DNA from: Salipiger marinus
Lineage (GTDB): Bacteria > Pseudomonadota > Alphaproteobacteria > Rhodobacterales > Rhodobacteraceae
Reading direction: 5' to 3'
Assembly: GCF_900100085.1 (NCBI RefSeq)
Contig: NZ_FNEJ01000010.1
Coordinates: 161,369-225,368, forward strand
Length of the DNA stretch: 64,000 nucleotides
Shown here: one piece after another, positions 8,226-16,816 of the stretch
How positions within the stretch are numbered: position 1 is the stretch's first letter
How the letters are laid out: each line of letters begins with the position of its first letter
Program-made: the position numbers and the translations under genes
Notes under the pieces: generated by a model
Database searches by the model: none
Told to the model about the DNA's origin: nothing
The model's input: the letters and a program-made list of their open reading frames with translations, nothing else

Positions 8226-8828
8226 CTAGTCCGGCAGGTCGGCCGAGGGGATCATCGGAAAGAACACGCCGCCCGACCACAGGCCGAACCAGCTTTCGCC
8301 GTCCTGCGGATGATGCGCGCCAAGCTCGGCCAGCCGGTAAAAGCTCTTGCGGTCGATCAGCGCCTCCAGATCGGCGCGGATGTGGATATAGGGCGCGGGC
8401 TCGCCGGTTTCGGCATCGCGGGTGACGCGGATCGGATGGTCCGGCCCCGCCACGGCATAATCGCCCACATGGGTCTGAAAGGTCAGGATCTGATCGCGTC
8501 CGCTGTGTTCGGCTTCGAAATCGGTGGCGACGAAGGGCGCGTCCTCGACGGTGATTCGGACCTTTTCCACCGGAGTGACCAGATAATAGGCACCGTCCTC
8601 CTTCTTCAGGATGGAGGAGAACAGCCTGACCAGTTCGGGGCGGCCAATCGGGCTGCCCATGTAGAACCATGTGCCGTCGCGGGCGATCCGCATGTCCAGA
8701 TCACCACAAAAGGGCGGGTTCCAGCGGTCTACGGGCGGCAGGCCCTTGCCTCCGGCGGCGCGTGCGGCGGCGGCGATCCCCTCTGCCGAGGGCGTCACGA
8801 AGTTTTGTGTCGTCATTGCTTTTGCCAT
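8226..8828 (-). CDS. DUF1285 domain-containing protein
   Basis: The 200-residue soluble protein contains 'PPVDRWNPPFCGDLDMRIARDGTWFYMGSPIGRPELVRLFSSIL' and 'YYLVTPVEKVRITVEDAPFVA', the diagnostic blocks of DUF1285 proteins. The family is structurally known but its biochemical function is not. The start at 8828 was chosen because AAGGAA lies a few bases upstream. It is divergent from moxR with only 56 bp between the start codons, and in related genomes these two genes commonly sit together, so a shared promoter region is likely. Confidence 0.85.
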   Translation of the reverse strand: MAKAMTTQNFVTPSAEGIAAAARAAGGKGLPPVDRWNPPFCGDLDMRIARDGTWFYMGSPIGRPELVRLFSSILKKEDGAYYLVTPVEKVRITVEDAPFVATDFEAEHSGRDQILTFQTHVGDYAVAGPDHPIRVTRDAETGEPAPYIHIRADLEALIDRKSFYRLAELGAHHPQDGESWFGLWSGGVFFPMIPSADLPD

Positions 8829-8884
8829 TTTCCTTGCCCGGGATACAGTTGGCCCACCGAACAGGGAAAGCAAGGGAGTCCCAG

Positions 8885-9886
8885 ATGGCCGAAGACCTGG
8901 TTGCCGAGATCGAGGCGCTGGAAGACAAGCTTGCCGCAGCGAAGTCCGCGATCACGCGCCGCTTCATCGGTCAGGAGCGCGTGGTGGATCTGACGCTGGC
9001 CTCGCTGCTGTGCGGGGGTCATGCGCTGCTGATCGGCCTGCCCGGTCTGGGCAAGACGCGGCTGGTGGAAACGCTGTCCACCGTCATGGGGCTGGATGGC
9101 AACCGCGTGCAGTTCACGCCGGACCTGATGCCCGCCGACATTCTGGGATCCGAGGTGCTGGAAACGGGGGCGGACGGCTCTCGCGCCTTCAAGTTCCTGC
9201 CCGGTCCGATCTTCTGCCAGCTGCTGATGGCGGACGAGATCAACCGCGCCTCGCCGCGCACCCAGTCGGCGCTGCTGCAGGCGATGCAGGAGAAATCGGT
9301 GACCATCGGTGGCCAGACCCGCAAGCTGGATCTGCCCTTCCATGTGCTGGCCACCCAGAACCCCATCGAACAGGAAGGCACCTATCCGCTGCCAGAGGCG
9401 CAGCTGGACCGGTTCCTTGTGCAGATCGACGTGGCCTATCCCGACCGCAAGACCGAACGCGACATCCTGCTGGCGACCACCGGCGTTGAAGAGGCCGAGG
9501 CGCCGCGCGTCTTTGATGCCGAAACCCTGCGCGCGGCGCAGCATCTGCTGCGGCGGATGCCGGTGGGTGACGCGGTGGTGGAGATGATCCTTGATCTGGT
9601 GCGCGCCTTCCGTCCCGGCGATGCATCTGCAGGGGCGCGTGTGCGCGACACCGTCGCTTGGGGGCCGGGGCCGCGCGCGGCGCAGGCGCTGATGCTGACC
9701 GTGCGGGCCCGTGCGCTGCTGCAGGGCCGTCTGGCGCCCGCGCCCGAGGATGTGCTGGACATGGCGCGCCCGGTGCTGGTGCACCGCATGGCGCTGACCT
9801 TCTCGGCACGGGCGCGTGGCGAAAGCCTTGGCAGGCTCATCGACGAGGTGACTGCGGATCTGACCCGCGCCGAGGCTGCGGCTTGA
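8885..9886 (+). CDS. moxR: MoxR-family AAA+ ATPase
   Basis: This is a 333-residue AAA+ chaperone-like ATPase. Walker A is GLPGLGKT (residues 51-58) and Walker B is LLMADEIN (113-120). Sensor-1 is in 'VLATQNPIEQEGTYPLPEAQLDRF', a hallmark of MoxR proteins. MoxR ATPases are thought to mature or remodel partner proteins that carry von Willebrand A domains. It heads a four-gene operon with DUF58, DUF4159 and vWA-like proteins, each overlapping the next by 4 bp, so these are the likely partners in a membrane-associated complex. Confidence 0.93.
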   Translation: MAEDLVAEIEALEDKLAAAKSAITRRFIGQERVVDLTLASLLCGGHALLIGLPGLGKTRLVETLSTVMGLDGNRVQFTPDLMPADILGSEVLETGADGSRAFKFLPGPIFCQLLMADEINRASPRTQSALLQAMQEKSVTIGGQTRKLDLPFHVLATQNPIEQEGTYPLPEAQLDRFLVQIDVAYPDRKTERDILLATTGVEEAEAPRVFDAETLRAAQHLLRRMPVGDAVVEMILDLVRAFRPGDASAGARVRDTVAWGPGPRAAQALMLTVRARALLQGRLAPAPEDVLDMARPVLVHRMALTFSARARGESLGRLIDEVTADLTRAEAAA

Positions 9887-10761
9887 CGTCCGACATCGCC
9901 CAGCTTCGCCAGCACGCGCAGGAAGAAGCCAGCCGCTTTCCCGCGCTGCTGGCCCGGGCCGACCAGCTGGCGGGCACCGTTCTGCTGGGGGAACATGGCC
10001 GCAGGCGTGCGGGTCTGGGCGATGATTTCTGGCAATACCGTCCGCTGCGCCCCGGCGACACATGGCGCAGCATCGACTGGCGCCGCTCCGGGCGCGGGGA
10101 TGAGCAGTTCGTGCGCGAACGGGAATGGCAGATCGCGCAGAGCGTGCAGCTTTGGGTGGATGGCGGCGCCTCGCTGCGCTTCGCCTCCGACCGCAACCTG
10201 CCCTCCAAGGCGGATCGCGCCCGGCTGGTGGCGCTTGCGGCGGCGATCCTGCTGGTGCGCGGCGGCGAACGTGTGGGCCTGACGGGCTGGGCGCTGCCGC
10301 CCCGCAATGGCGACGTGCAGATCCTGCGGCTGGCCGAGGCCTTGGCCGAAGAGGGCGAGGCGGATTATTCCGCCCCCGAGGCGCGCGGCATGATCCCGCA
10401 TGCCCGCGCCATTTTCGTGTCGGATTTCCTTGGCGATCTGGACCCGATCGAGGCGGCGCTGACCAAGGCCGCCGACCGGGGCGTGCGCGGCGTGCTGCTG
10501 CAGGTGCTGGATCCCGCCGAGGAAAACTTTCCCTTCGCCGGGCGCACCATCTTTCAGAGCGTGGGCGGCACCATTGCCCATGAAACGCTGAAGGCGGGCG
10601 ATCTGCGCGAGAAATATCTGGCCCGGCTGGCCGACCGCAAGGCGCGGCTGGATCATCTGTCGCGGCTGACCGGCTGGCACTATCTGTGCCATCACACCAA
10701 TGACAGCGCGCAGAATGCCCTTCTGTGGATCTGGCGCGCGATGGACGGAGGCCACGGATGA
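9883..10761 (+). CDS. DUF58 domain-containing protein, TTG start
   Basis: The 292-residue protein has the DUF58 signature 'YRPLRPGDTWRSIDWRRSGRGDE' (about 52-74) and a degenerate vWA-like fold after it ('AIFVSDFLGDLDPIEAAL'). DUF58 proteins are the standard partners of MoxR ATPases. The best start is TTG at 9883, which overlaps the moxR stop as TTGA and places a GAGG a few bases upstream. No ATG or GTG in frame gives the conserved N-terminus. The end overlaps the next gene as ATGA. Translational coupling along this operon is very likely. Confidence 0.88.
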   Translation: MTSDIAQLRQHAQEEASRFPALLARADQLAGTVLLGEHGRRRAGLGDDFWQYRPLRPGDTWRSIDWRRSGRGDEQFVREREWQIAQSVQLWVDGGASLRFASDRNLPSKADRARLVALAAAILLVRGGERVGLTGWALPPRNGDVQILRLAEALAEEGEADYSAPEARGMIPHARAIFVSDFLGDLDPIEAALTKAADRGVRGVLLQVLDPAEENFPFAGRTIFQSVGGTIAHETLKAGDLREKYLARLADRKARLDHLSRLTGWHYLCHHTNDSAQNALLWIWRAMDGGHG

Positions 10762-13523
10762 CGCTGCTGGGCCCCTTGGGCTTTACCGCCCCTTGGCTGC
10801 TGCTGGGCCTCTTGGTGCTGCCGGTGCTGTGGGTGATCCTGCGCGCCGTGCCGCCCGCGCCGATCCGGCGGCTGTTTCCCGGCGTGGTGCTGCTTCTGGG
10901 TCTGCGCGACGAGGATCAGGTCACCGACCGCACGCCGTGGTGGCTGCTGCTGCTGCGGATGCTGGCGGTGGCGGCGGTGATTGTCGGGCTGGCGGGGCCG
11001 GTGCTGAACCCCGAGGAGGACGGGCAGGTCGCGGGCAGCGGGCCGCTGCTGGTGGTGATGGATGCCAGCTGGGCCAGCGCGCGCGACTGGCGCGCCGAAC
11101 AGATGGCGCTTGAATCGCTGCTGGCCCGCGCCGAACGCGAAAGCCGCCCCGTGGCGCTGCTGCGCCTGACCGCGCCCGAACCGGTGCAGTTCCAGCAGGC
11201 CGCCGTGCTGCGCGCGCGCCTGACCGGGCTGCGCCCCGAACCGTGGCAGCCGGATGAGCCGCAGATCGCCACGGCGCTGGATCTGCTGCCCGAAAGCGGC
11301 TTTGACAGCTACTGGATGTCCGACGGGCTGGACCGTGACAGCCGCGCCCCCCTGCTGGCGGCGCTGGAGCAGCGCGGCGATCTGACGGTGTTCGAAAGCC
11401 CGCGCAGCCTTTATGCGCTGCATCCCGCCCGGTTCGAGGAAGGCCATGTGCGGCTGACCGCGCGCCGCCTGCGGGCAGGGCCCGAGACCGAGGTGCAGAT
11501 CCTTGGCCACGGGCTTGATCCTGCGGGCAATCCGGCGGTGCTGGTGCGCGCGCCGCTGACCTTTGCCGGGGATGCCACCGAGGCCGAACTGGATCTGTCG
11601 CTGCCTGCCGAACTGCGCGCCCGCATCACCCGGTTCGAGGTGGAGGGCGCGCGCAGCGCCGGGGCCGTGACCCTGCCCGATGACAGCCTGCGCCGCCGCG
11701 AGGTGGCGCTGATCGCGGGGTCGGAAAACCGCGAGGGGCTGGAACTGCTGTCGCCGCTGCATTACCTGCACCGCGCGCTGGAGGCGGATGCCGACATCCT
11801 CGAAGGCGCGCTGAGCGATGTGCTGCCCGCCAATCCCGATGTGATCGTGCTCGCCGATGTCGCCACGCTGTCGCCCGCCGAAGCGCAGGGCGTCACCGAC
11901 TGGCTGGATCAGGGCGGCACGCTGCTGCGCTTTGCCGGGCCGCGGCTTGCCGGTTCTGACGTGTCGCGCGAGACGGAGGATCCGCTGATGCCGGTGCGGC
12001 TGCGCGCGGGCGGGCGGTCCGTCGGCGGGGCGATGAGCTGGGGCGAACCCAAGACGCTGGCGCCTTTCCCCGAAGACAGCCCCTTTGCCGGGCTCGCCAT
12101 CCCCGAAGATGTGACCGTGACCAGCCAGGTCATGGCGCAGCCCGATCCCACGCTGGCCTCGCGCGTCATCGCGCAGCTGACCGACGGCACGCCCTTGGTC
12201 ACGCGCAAGCGGGTGGGGCAGGGGCAGGTGGTGCTGGTCCATGTCACCGCGAATGCCGAATGGTCGACCCTGCCGCTGTCGGGGCTGTTCGTGCAGATGC
12301 TGGAACGGCTGGCGATTTCGGCCATGCCCGCCACCCCCGCGCCCGAGGATCTGGCGGGCACGGTCTGGCAGCCGGTCCGGGTGCTGGATGCCTTTGGCGC
12401 GGTGGGCGATGCGGGCACGCTGCCCGGAGTCGCGGGCGAGGATCTGCTGGCCGCAGCGCTGGGGCCGGATCTGCGCCCCGGTCTTTATCAGGGCGAGGAT
12501 CGCAGCCTTGCCCGCAATGTCGTCACCCAAGAAACCGTATTGGAGCCCATGATGTGGCCCGACTCCGTTCCCGTCGAAGGCCTGTCGCGCCCGCAGGAAA
12601 CGCCGCTTTCGGGTTGGCTGCTGGCGCTGGCCATCGCGCTGCTGCTGGCCGATGTGGTGGCCTCGCTCGCGCTGTCGGGGCGGCTGCGCGGGGCACGCGC
12701 GGCAATGGTGCTGCTGCTGGCGCTGGCCGTGGCGCCGGTGCAGGGCCGCGCGCAGGAGACCGCAGCGGATGATTTCGCCCGGGCCGCCACAGCCGAGGTG
12801 ACGCTGGCCCATGTGCTGACCGGCGATGCGCGCCTTGACGAGGTGGCGGGCGCGGGGCTGCGCGGGCTGACGCAGACGCTGTTCTTCCGCACCTCGGTCG
12901 AGCCTGCCGAGCCGATGGGGGTGGATCTGGAACGCGACGAACTGGCGTTTTTCCCGCTGCTGTACTGGCCGGTCACGCCGTCGCAGCCGCAGCCTTCTGC
13001 CGAAGCCTATGCCAAGCTCAACGAATATCTGCGTTCGGGCGGGATGATCCTGTTCGACACCCGCGATGCCGATGTGGCGGGATTTGGCGCCGCCAGCCCC
13101 GAAGGGCGCAAGCTGCGCGAACTGGCCGCGCCGCTGGATATTCCGCCGCTGGAGCCGGTGCCGCAGGATCACGTCCTGACCCGCACCTTCTACCTGCTGC
13201 AGGATTTCCCCGGTCGCTACAACAGCCGCGATGTCTGGGTCGAGGCGGCGCCCCCCGATGCCGAACTGATCGAAGGAATGCCGTTCCGCAACCTCAACGA
13301 CAACGTGACGCCGGTGGTGATCGGCGGCAATGACTGGGCCTCCGCATGGGCGGTCGAGGAGAATGGCGCGCCCATGGTGCGCATCGGCTCGGGCTTTGCC
13401 GGGGAACGCCAGCGCGAGATCGCCTATCGTTTCGGGGTCAATCTGGTCATGCATGTGCTGACCGGGAACTATAAATCCGATCAGGTCCATGTGCCTGCGC
13501 TGCTTGACAGGTTGGGCCAATGA
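10758..13523 (+). CDS. Large membrane protein with BatA-type N-terminal domain, amidotransferase-like middle and DUF4159 C-terminal domain
   Basis: The 921-residue protein starts with two membrane helices and a BatA/aerotolerance-type N-terminal region ('LGPLGFTAPWLLLGLLVLPVLWVI', then 'RTPWWLLLLRMLAVAAVIVGLAGPVL'). It continues with a vWA-like segment ('GPLLVVMDASWASARDW') and a class-I-glutamine-amidotransferase-like domain ('PDVIVLADVATLSPAEAQGVTDWLDQGGTLLRFAGP'). Further helices lie near residues 615-660. The C-terminal domain ('LAFFPLLYWPVTPSQPQPS..AYAKLNEYLRSGGMILFDTRD') matches DUF4159. It lies third in the MoxR operon with ATGA overlaps on both sides. The role is unknown; envelope integrity or stress functions have been suggested for related Bat systems. 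Confidence 0.85.
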   Translation: MTLLGPLGFTAPWLLLGLLVLPVLWVILRAVPPAPIRRLFPGVVLLLGLRDEDQVTDRTPWWLLLLRMLAVAAVIVGLAGPVLNPEEDGQVAGSGPLLVVMDASWASARDWRAEQMALESLLARAERESRPVALLRLTAPEPVQFQQAAVLRARLTGLRPEPWQPDEPQIATALDLLPESGFDSYWMSDGLDRDSRAPLLAALEQRGDLTVFESPRSLYALHPARFEEGHVRLTARRLRAGPETEVQILGHGLDPAGNPAVLVRAPLTFAGDATEAELDLSLPAELRARITRFEVEGARSAGAVTLPDDSLRRREVALIAGSENREGLELLSPLHYLHRALEADADILEGALSDVLPANPDVIVLADVATLSPAEAQGVTDWLDQGGTLLRFAGPRLAGSDVSRETEDPLMPVRLRAGGRSVGGAMSWGEPKTLAPFPEDSPFAGLAIPEDVTVTSQVMAQPDPTLASRVIAQLTDGTPLVTRKRVGQGQVVLVHVTANAEWSTLPLSGLFVQMLERLAISAMPATPAPEDLAGTVWQPVRVLDAFGAVGDAGTLPGVAGEDLLAAALGPDLRPGLYQGEDRSLARNVVTQETVLEPMMWPDSVPVEGLSRPQETPLSGWLLALAIALLLADVVASLALSGRLRGARAAMVLLLALAVAPVQGRAQETAADDFARAATAEVTLAHVLTGDARLDEVAGAGLRGLTQTLFFRTSVEPAEPMGVDLERDELAFFPLLYWPVTPSQPQPSAEAYAKLNEYLRSGGMILFDTRDADVAGFGAASPEGRKLRELAAPLDIPPLEPVPQDHVLTRTFYLLQDFPGRYNSRDVWVEAAPPDAELIEGMPFRNLNDNVTPVVIGGNDWASAWAVEENGAPMVRIGSGFAGERQREIAYRFGVNLVMHVLTGNYKSDQVHVPALLDRLGQ

Positions 13524-15577
13524 CCGGACAGATCGTGTTTGACCCGCTGCTGCCTTGGCCGCTGATCGCGGTGCTGGGGGCGCTTGCCGCCGCTGGTGTC
13601 GCGCTGGCGCTGTGGCGGGGCCTGCCCGGCTGGGCGCTGCGCTTTGCCGCTGCCGTGGTGCTGGTCGCGGCCCTGGCGCAGCCGTCGTTTCAGGAAGAGG
13701 ATCGCGCGGCCCTGTCGGACATCGTGCTGATGCTGGTGGATCAGAGCGCCTCGCAGGATCTGGGCGACCGCATGGACACCACCGCCGCCGCCGCCGAGAC
13801 GATGGAGGCGCGGCTGGCCGCCCGCCCCAACACCGAGGTCCGCCGCATCGAGGTGGGCGACGGCGAGGGTGACAGCGGCACCCTGCTGATGACCGCCCTG
13901 ACCGAGGCGCTGGCCGAAGAGCCGCGGGGCCGCATCGCGGGCATCTTCCTGCTGTCCGACGGGCGGCTGCACGATCTGGACCGTGCGCCCGATCTGCCCG
14001 CGCCCCTGCATCTGCTGCTGTCGGGGCGCGACACCGACTGGGACCGCCGCCTGATCGTGCGCAACGCCCCCGCTTTTGCCATTCTGGGCGAGCCGGTGAC
14101 CCTGACCCTGCGGATCGAGGACGAGGGCGCCGCCCCCGGCGCCACCGAAACGGCGCTGCAGATCTCGGTCGATGGCGGGGCGCCGCAGCAGGTGACGGTG
14201 CCGGTGGGGCAGGATGTGGATCTGCCCGTGACCCTGCCGCATGGCGGGCTGAACGTGATCCAGTTCACCACCCCCAACGCCGAGGGCGAACTGACCGACC
14301 GCAACAACACCGCGCTGGTGCAGATCAACGGCGTGCGCGACCGGCTGCGCGTGCTGCTGGTGTCGGGCGAGCCACATGCGGGCAGCCGCACATGGCGCAA
14401 CCTGCTGAAATCCGACAGTTCCGTGGATCTGGTGCATTTCACCATCCTGCGCCCGCCGGAGAAACAGGATGGCGTGCCGGTCACCGAACTGTCGCTGATC
14501 GCCTTCCCCACGCGCGAGCTGTTTCTGGAAAAGATCGAGGATTTCGACCTCATCATCTTTGACCGCTACAAGCGGCGCGGCATCCTGCCCGCCATCTATC
14601 TGGACAACGTGCGCAACTATGTCGAAACCGGCGGCGCGGTGCTGGTGGCGGCGGGGCCGGATTTTGCCTCGGCGGACAGTCTGTTCCGCTCGCCCTTGGG
14701 CGAGGTGCTGCCTGCCGAACCCACCGCGCGGGTGCTGGGCGAAGGCTTCCGCCCGCAGGTCACCGAACTGGGCGAGCGTCATCCGGTGACGGCGGGGCTG
14801 ACCGGCGCCGACAGCTGGGGCCGCTGGATGCGCCAGATCGAGGTGACGCCGCGCGACAGCGCCGAGGTGGTGATGGCGGGCCCAGAAGACCGCCCGCTGC
14901 TGGTGCTGGACCGCGTGGGCGAGGGGCGCGTCGCGCTTCTGGCCTCGGATCAGGCATGGCTGTGGTCGCGCGGGTTCGAAGGCGGCGGGCCGCAGCTGGA
15001 ACTGCTGCGGCGGCTGGCGCACTGGATGATGAAGGAACCGGAGCTGGAGGAAGAGGCGCTTTGGGCCGAAGCCACCGGCCAGAGCATGCGCATCATCCGC
15101 CGCACGCTGGAAGAGGGTGTGGGAGAGGTCACCGTGACCCGCCCCGACGGCACCGAAGAGACGGTGACCCTGTCCGAAGTGGCGCCGGGCCGGTTCGAGG
15201 CGACCTATCAGGGCCCCGAGATCGGGCTTTACCGGCTGACCGAGGGCGAGCAGGAGACGGTGATCGGGCTTGGCCCCGCCGCCCCCCGCGAATTCGAACA
15301 GACCATCGCCAGCGCCGAAGCGCTGGAGCCGGTGCTGGACAGCATGCGCGGCGGCACCGCCCGGATCGAGGAAGGGCTGCCCACCATCCGCGCCGTGGGG
15401 GCGGGCCGCCCCGCCGCAGGCCGGGGCTGGCTGGGGATCACCCCGCGCGAAGCCTATGAAACAATGGACGTGACGCGTCTGCCGCTGCTGCCGCCATGGC
15501 TGGTGCTGCTGCTGGCGGCGGGCTTCATCGTGGGGGCGTGGCTGCGCGAGGGACGCCGCGAAGGACGGCGGGCTTAA
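13520..15577 (+). CDS. vWA/glutamine-amidotransferase-like membrane protein, last gene of the MoxR operon
   Basis: The 685-residue protein has two N-terminal membrane helices (about 12-31 and 38-54). A vWA-like domain with a MIDAS-type DxSxS motif follows (Asp74, Ser76, Ser78 in 'LMLVDQSASQDLGDRM'). Next come an Ig-like stretch ('EPVTLTLRIEDEG') and a large amidotransferase-like domain ('VRNYVETGGAVLVAAGPDFASAD', 'PLLVLDRVGEGRVALLASDQAWLWSRGFEGGG'). The final helix is 'PPWLVLLLAAGFIVGAWLREG'. It is the best candidate in the operon for a metal-binding vWA client of MoxR. It starts by ATGA overlap, and its stop is interlocked (TTAA) with the convergent DUF599 gene. Confidence 0.8.
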   Translation: MTGQIVFDPLLPWPLIAVLGALAAAGVALALWRGLPGWALRFAAAVVLVAALAQPSFQEEDRAALSDIVLMLVDQSASQDLGDRMDTTAAAAETMEARLAARPNTEVRRIEVGDGEGDSGTLLMTALTEALAEEPRGRIAGIFLLSDGRLHDLDRAPDLPAPLHLLLSGRDTDWDRRLIVRNAPAFAILGEPVTLTLRIEDEGAAPGATETALQISVDGGAPQQVTVPVGQDVDLPVTLPHGGLNVIQFTTPNAEGELTDRNNTALVQINGVRDRLRVLLVSGEPHAGSRTWRNLLKSDSSVDLVHFTILRPPEKQDGVPVTELSLIAFPTRELFLEKIEDFDLIIFDRYKRRGILPAIYLDNVRNYVETGGAVLVAAGPDFASADSLFRSPLGEVLPAEPTARVLGEGFRPQVTELGERHPVTAGLTGADSWGRWMRQIEVTPRDSAEVVMAGPEDRPLLVLDRVGEGRVALLASDQAWLWSRGFEGGGPQLELLRRLAHWMMKEPELEEEALWAEATGQSMRIIRRTLEEGVGEVTVTRPDGTEETVTLSEVAPGRFEATYQGPEIGLYRLTEGEQETVIGLGPAAPREFEQTIASAEALEPVLDSMRGGTARIEEGLPTIRAVGAGRPAAGRGWLGITPREAYETMDVTRLPLLPPWLVLLLAAGFIVGAWLREGRREGRRA

Positions 15578-16278
15578 TCGCCCTCCGGCTCCACCGCCAG
15601 CAGCGCCTCGCGCGAGCGCGAGGTGAATTCGCGCCGCAGGATCACCGCGCTGCTGATCAGTGTGGCGATCAGCAGCGGCACCGTACCCAGAAGCCACGCG
15701 GTGGATCCGATGCCGAAATAGACCGAGCGCAGCCCGCGATTGTAGCTGCGCGCGGCGAGGATGTTCAGCTCCGCCGCCTTGGCGGCGCGGGCAAAGGCCA
15801 GCGGGCTGGTATCATTGGGCACCGCCCCCATCATCACCGAGCAGTAGCCGAAAAGCCGGTTGGACCAGACAAATTTCAGAAAGGCATTGGCGGCGAACAG
15901 CAGGATCAGCAGCAGCTTCGCCTCCCAGACCAGCACCGGATCAGTGCCGGGCGACAGATCCTCGGCCACGCCGCGCAGCCGTTCGGGATTGCCCAGCAGG
16001 GCAAAGATCCCGCCGATGGCGATCATCGAGGTGGAGGCGAAAAATGCCGTGCTCTGCCGCAGCGAGCCGACGATCTGCGAATCGAAGATGCGCGGATCGC
16101 GCCGGACGAACTGCCGCATCCAGATCCGGCGGTAGCGCGCCATCAGCACCGACACCGAGGGGCGGCGCTTTGGCGCGTTTTCGATGGCGAAGGAGGTCAG
16201 CAGCCACGCGGCGAGCAGCAGCGCCACCGCCCCCAGATCCAGAGGGCTGAAATAGTCCAGCGGATCCAGCATGCCCAT
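15574..16278 (-). CDS. DUF599 family membrane protein
   Basis: The 234-residue polytopic protein has membrane helices near residues 14-32 ('LGAVALLLAAWLLTSFAI'), 75-95, 117-136 and 190-210. The core 'RRPSVSVLMARYRRIWMRQFVRRDPRIFDSQIVGSLRQSTAFFASTSM' is the conserved block of DUF599, an uncharacterised family. The gene lies 9 bp downstream of the CopD/HemJ-like gene on the same strand, so the two are probably one transcription unit. It is convergent with the MoxR operon with interlocked stops at 15574-15577. Confidence 0.83.
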   Translation of the reverse strand: MGMLDPLDYFSPLDLGAVALLLAAWLLTSFAIENAPKRRPSVSVLMARYRRIWMRQFVRRDPRIFDSQIVGSLRQSTAFFASTSMIAIGGIFALLGNPERLRGVAEDLSPGTDPVLVWEAKLLLILLFAANAFLKFVWSNRLFGYCSVMMGAVPNDTSPLAFARAAKAAELNILAARSYNRGLRSVYFGIGSTAWLLGTVPLLIATLISSAVILRREFTSRSREALLAVEPEGD

Positions 16279-16287
16279 GCCCCCCGG

Positions 16288-16698
16288 TCAGAACGGTTTG
16301 ACGACCACGGCCCAAAGCACCGCGATCACCACAAACACGCTGATTTCATTGAAGATGCGCAGGAACATGTCGCTTTCGCGAAAGATGCCGCGCTTGGCCA
16401 GCAGCACCATGCGCCCGGTCCAGACGTAATGCACGACCAGCAGCAGCACGAGCCCGATCTTCAGATGCAGCCATGCCGGAAAGCCCCAGATCCAGCCCAG
16501 CCAGATGCCGGTGATCAGCGCGATCACCCCCAGCCCCGCCGAAAAGCGGTAAAGCCGGATGGTCAGGTCGCCCAGAGGGCCGAAATCGCCCAGCCGGGCA
16601 TGTTCGCGCTTCCAGTAGATCAGCGCGCGGGGCACCGCGAAGATGGAGGTCATCCATCCCATCACGGCAAGCAGGTGAATGATCTTGAGCCAGTCCAT
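16288..16698 (-). CDS. CopD/HemJ-like (UPF0093-type) small membrane protein
   Basis: This 136-residue protein has four predicted membrane helices and begins 'MDWLKIIHLLAVMGWMTSIFAVPRALIYW', resembling the N-terminus of UPF0093/HemJ and CopD-fold proteins with a conserved His at position 8. HemJ converts protoporphyrinogen IX to protoporphyrin IX, but this protein is short, lies outside any haem locus and lacks clear HemJ blocks later on. The activity is therefore open. ATG 16698 was chosen as it starts at the first helix; ATG 16716 would add six residues. It is divergent from glcD. Confidence 0.6.
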   Translation of the reverse strand: MDWLKIIHLLAVMGWMTSIFAVPRALIYWKREHARLGDFGPLGDLTIRLYRFSAGLGVIALITGIWLGWIWGFPAWLHLKIGLVLLLVVHYVWTGRMVLLAKRGIFRESDMFLRIFNEISVFVVIAVLWAVVVKPF

Positions 16699-16762
16699 GC
16701 GCTTACCTGTTATCATTCCGGGACGCCGCGCAAGACCGGGCAGAAGGCTGCGGCAATTCTGC

Positions 16763-16802
16763 TTGGCTTTACCGGCAAATTGGTTATATGACTTTACCAA
16801 TT
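16763..16802 (+). promoter_or_regulatory. glcD promoter region with AATTGGT-N11-ACCAATT inverted repeat
   Basis: TTGGCT (16763-16768), a 16-bp gap and TATATG (16785-16790) form a plausible promoter. A perfect 7-bp inverted repeat, AATTGGT (16778-16784) and ACCAATT (16796-16802), straddles the -10 box. TGGT/ACCA arms are typical of operators of GntR/FadR-type regulators such as LldR and GlcC, though those usually have a shorter spacer. The right arm runs into the ribosome-binding site CAGGAG of glcD. Confidence 0.4.
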
Positions 16803-16816
16803 CAGGAGTGACGCCC

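Noticed and set aside
10692..13520. Very long open frame antisense to the DUF4159 gene (also 16802-19321, 56120-59035, 13481-15697 and similar)
   Set aside because: High G+C leaves long stop-free frames on the opposite strand. Their products are rich in Arg, His, Gln and Gly, have no family features and lie exactly over well-supported genes.
16288..16698. Calling the small membrane protein HemJ (protoporphyrinogen oxidase)
   Set aside because: Only the first helix resembles HemJ. The length and later sequence do not fit well, so only a CopD/HemJ-like label is given.
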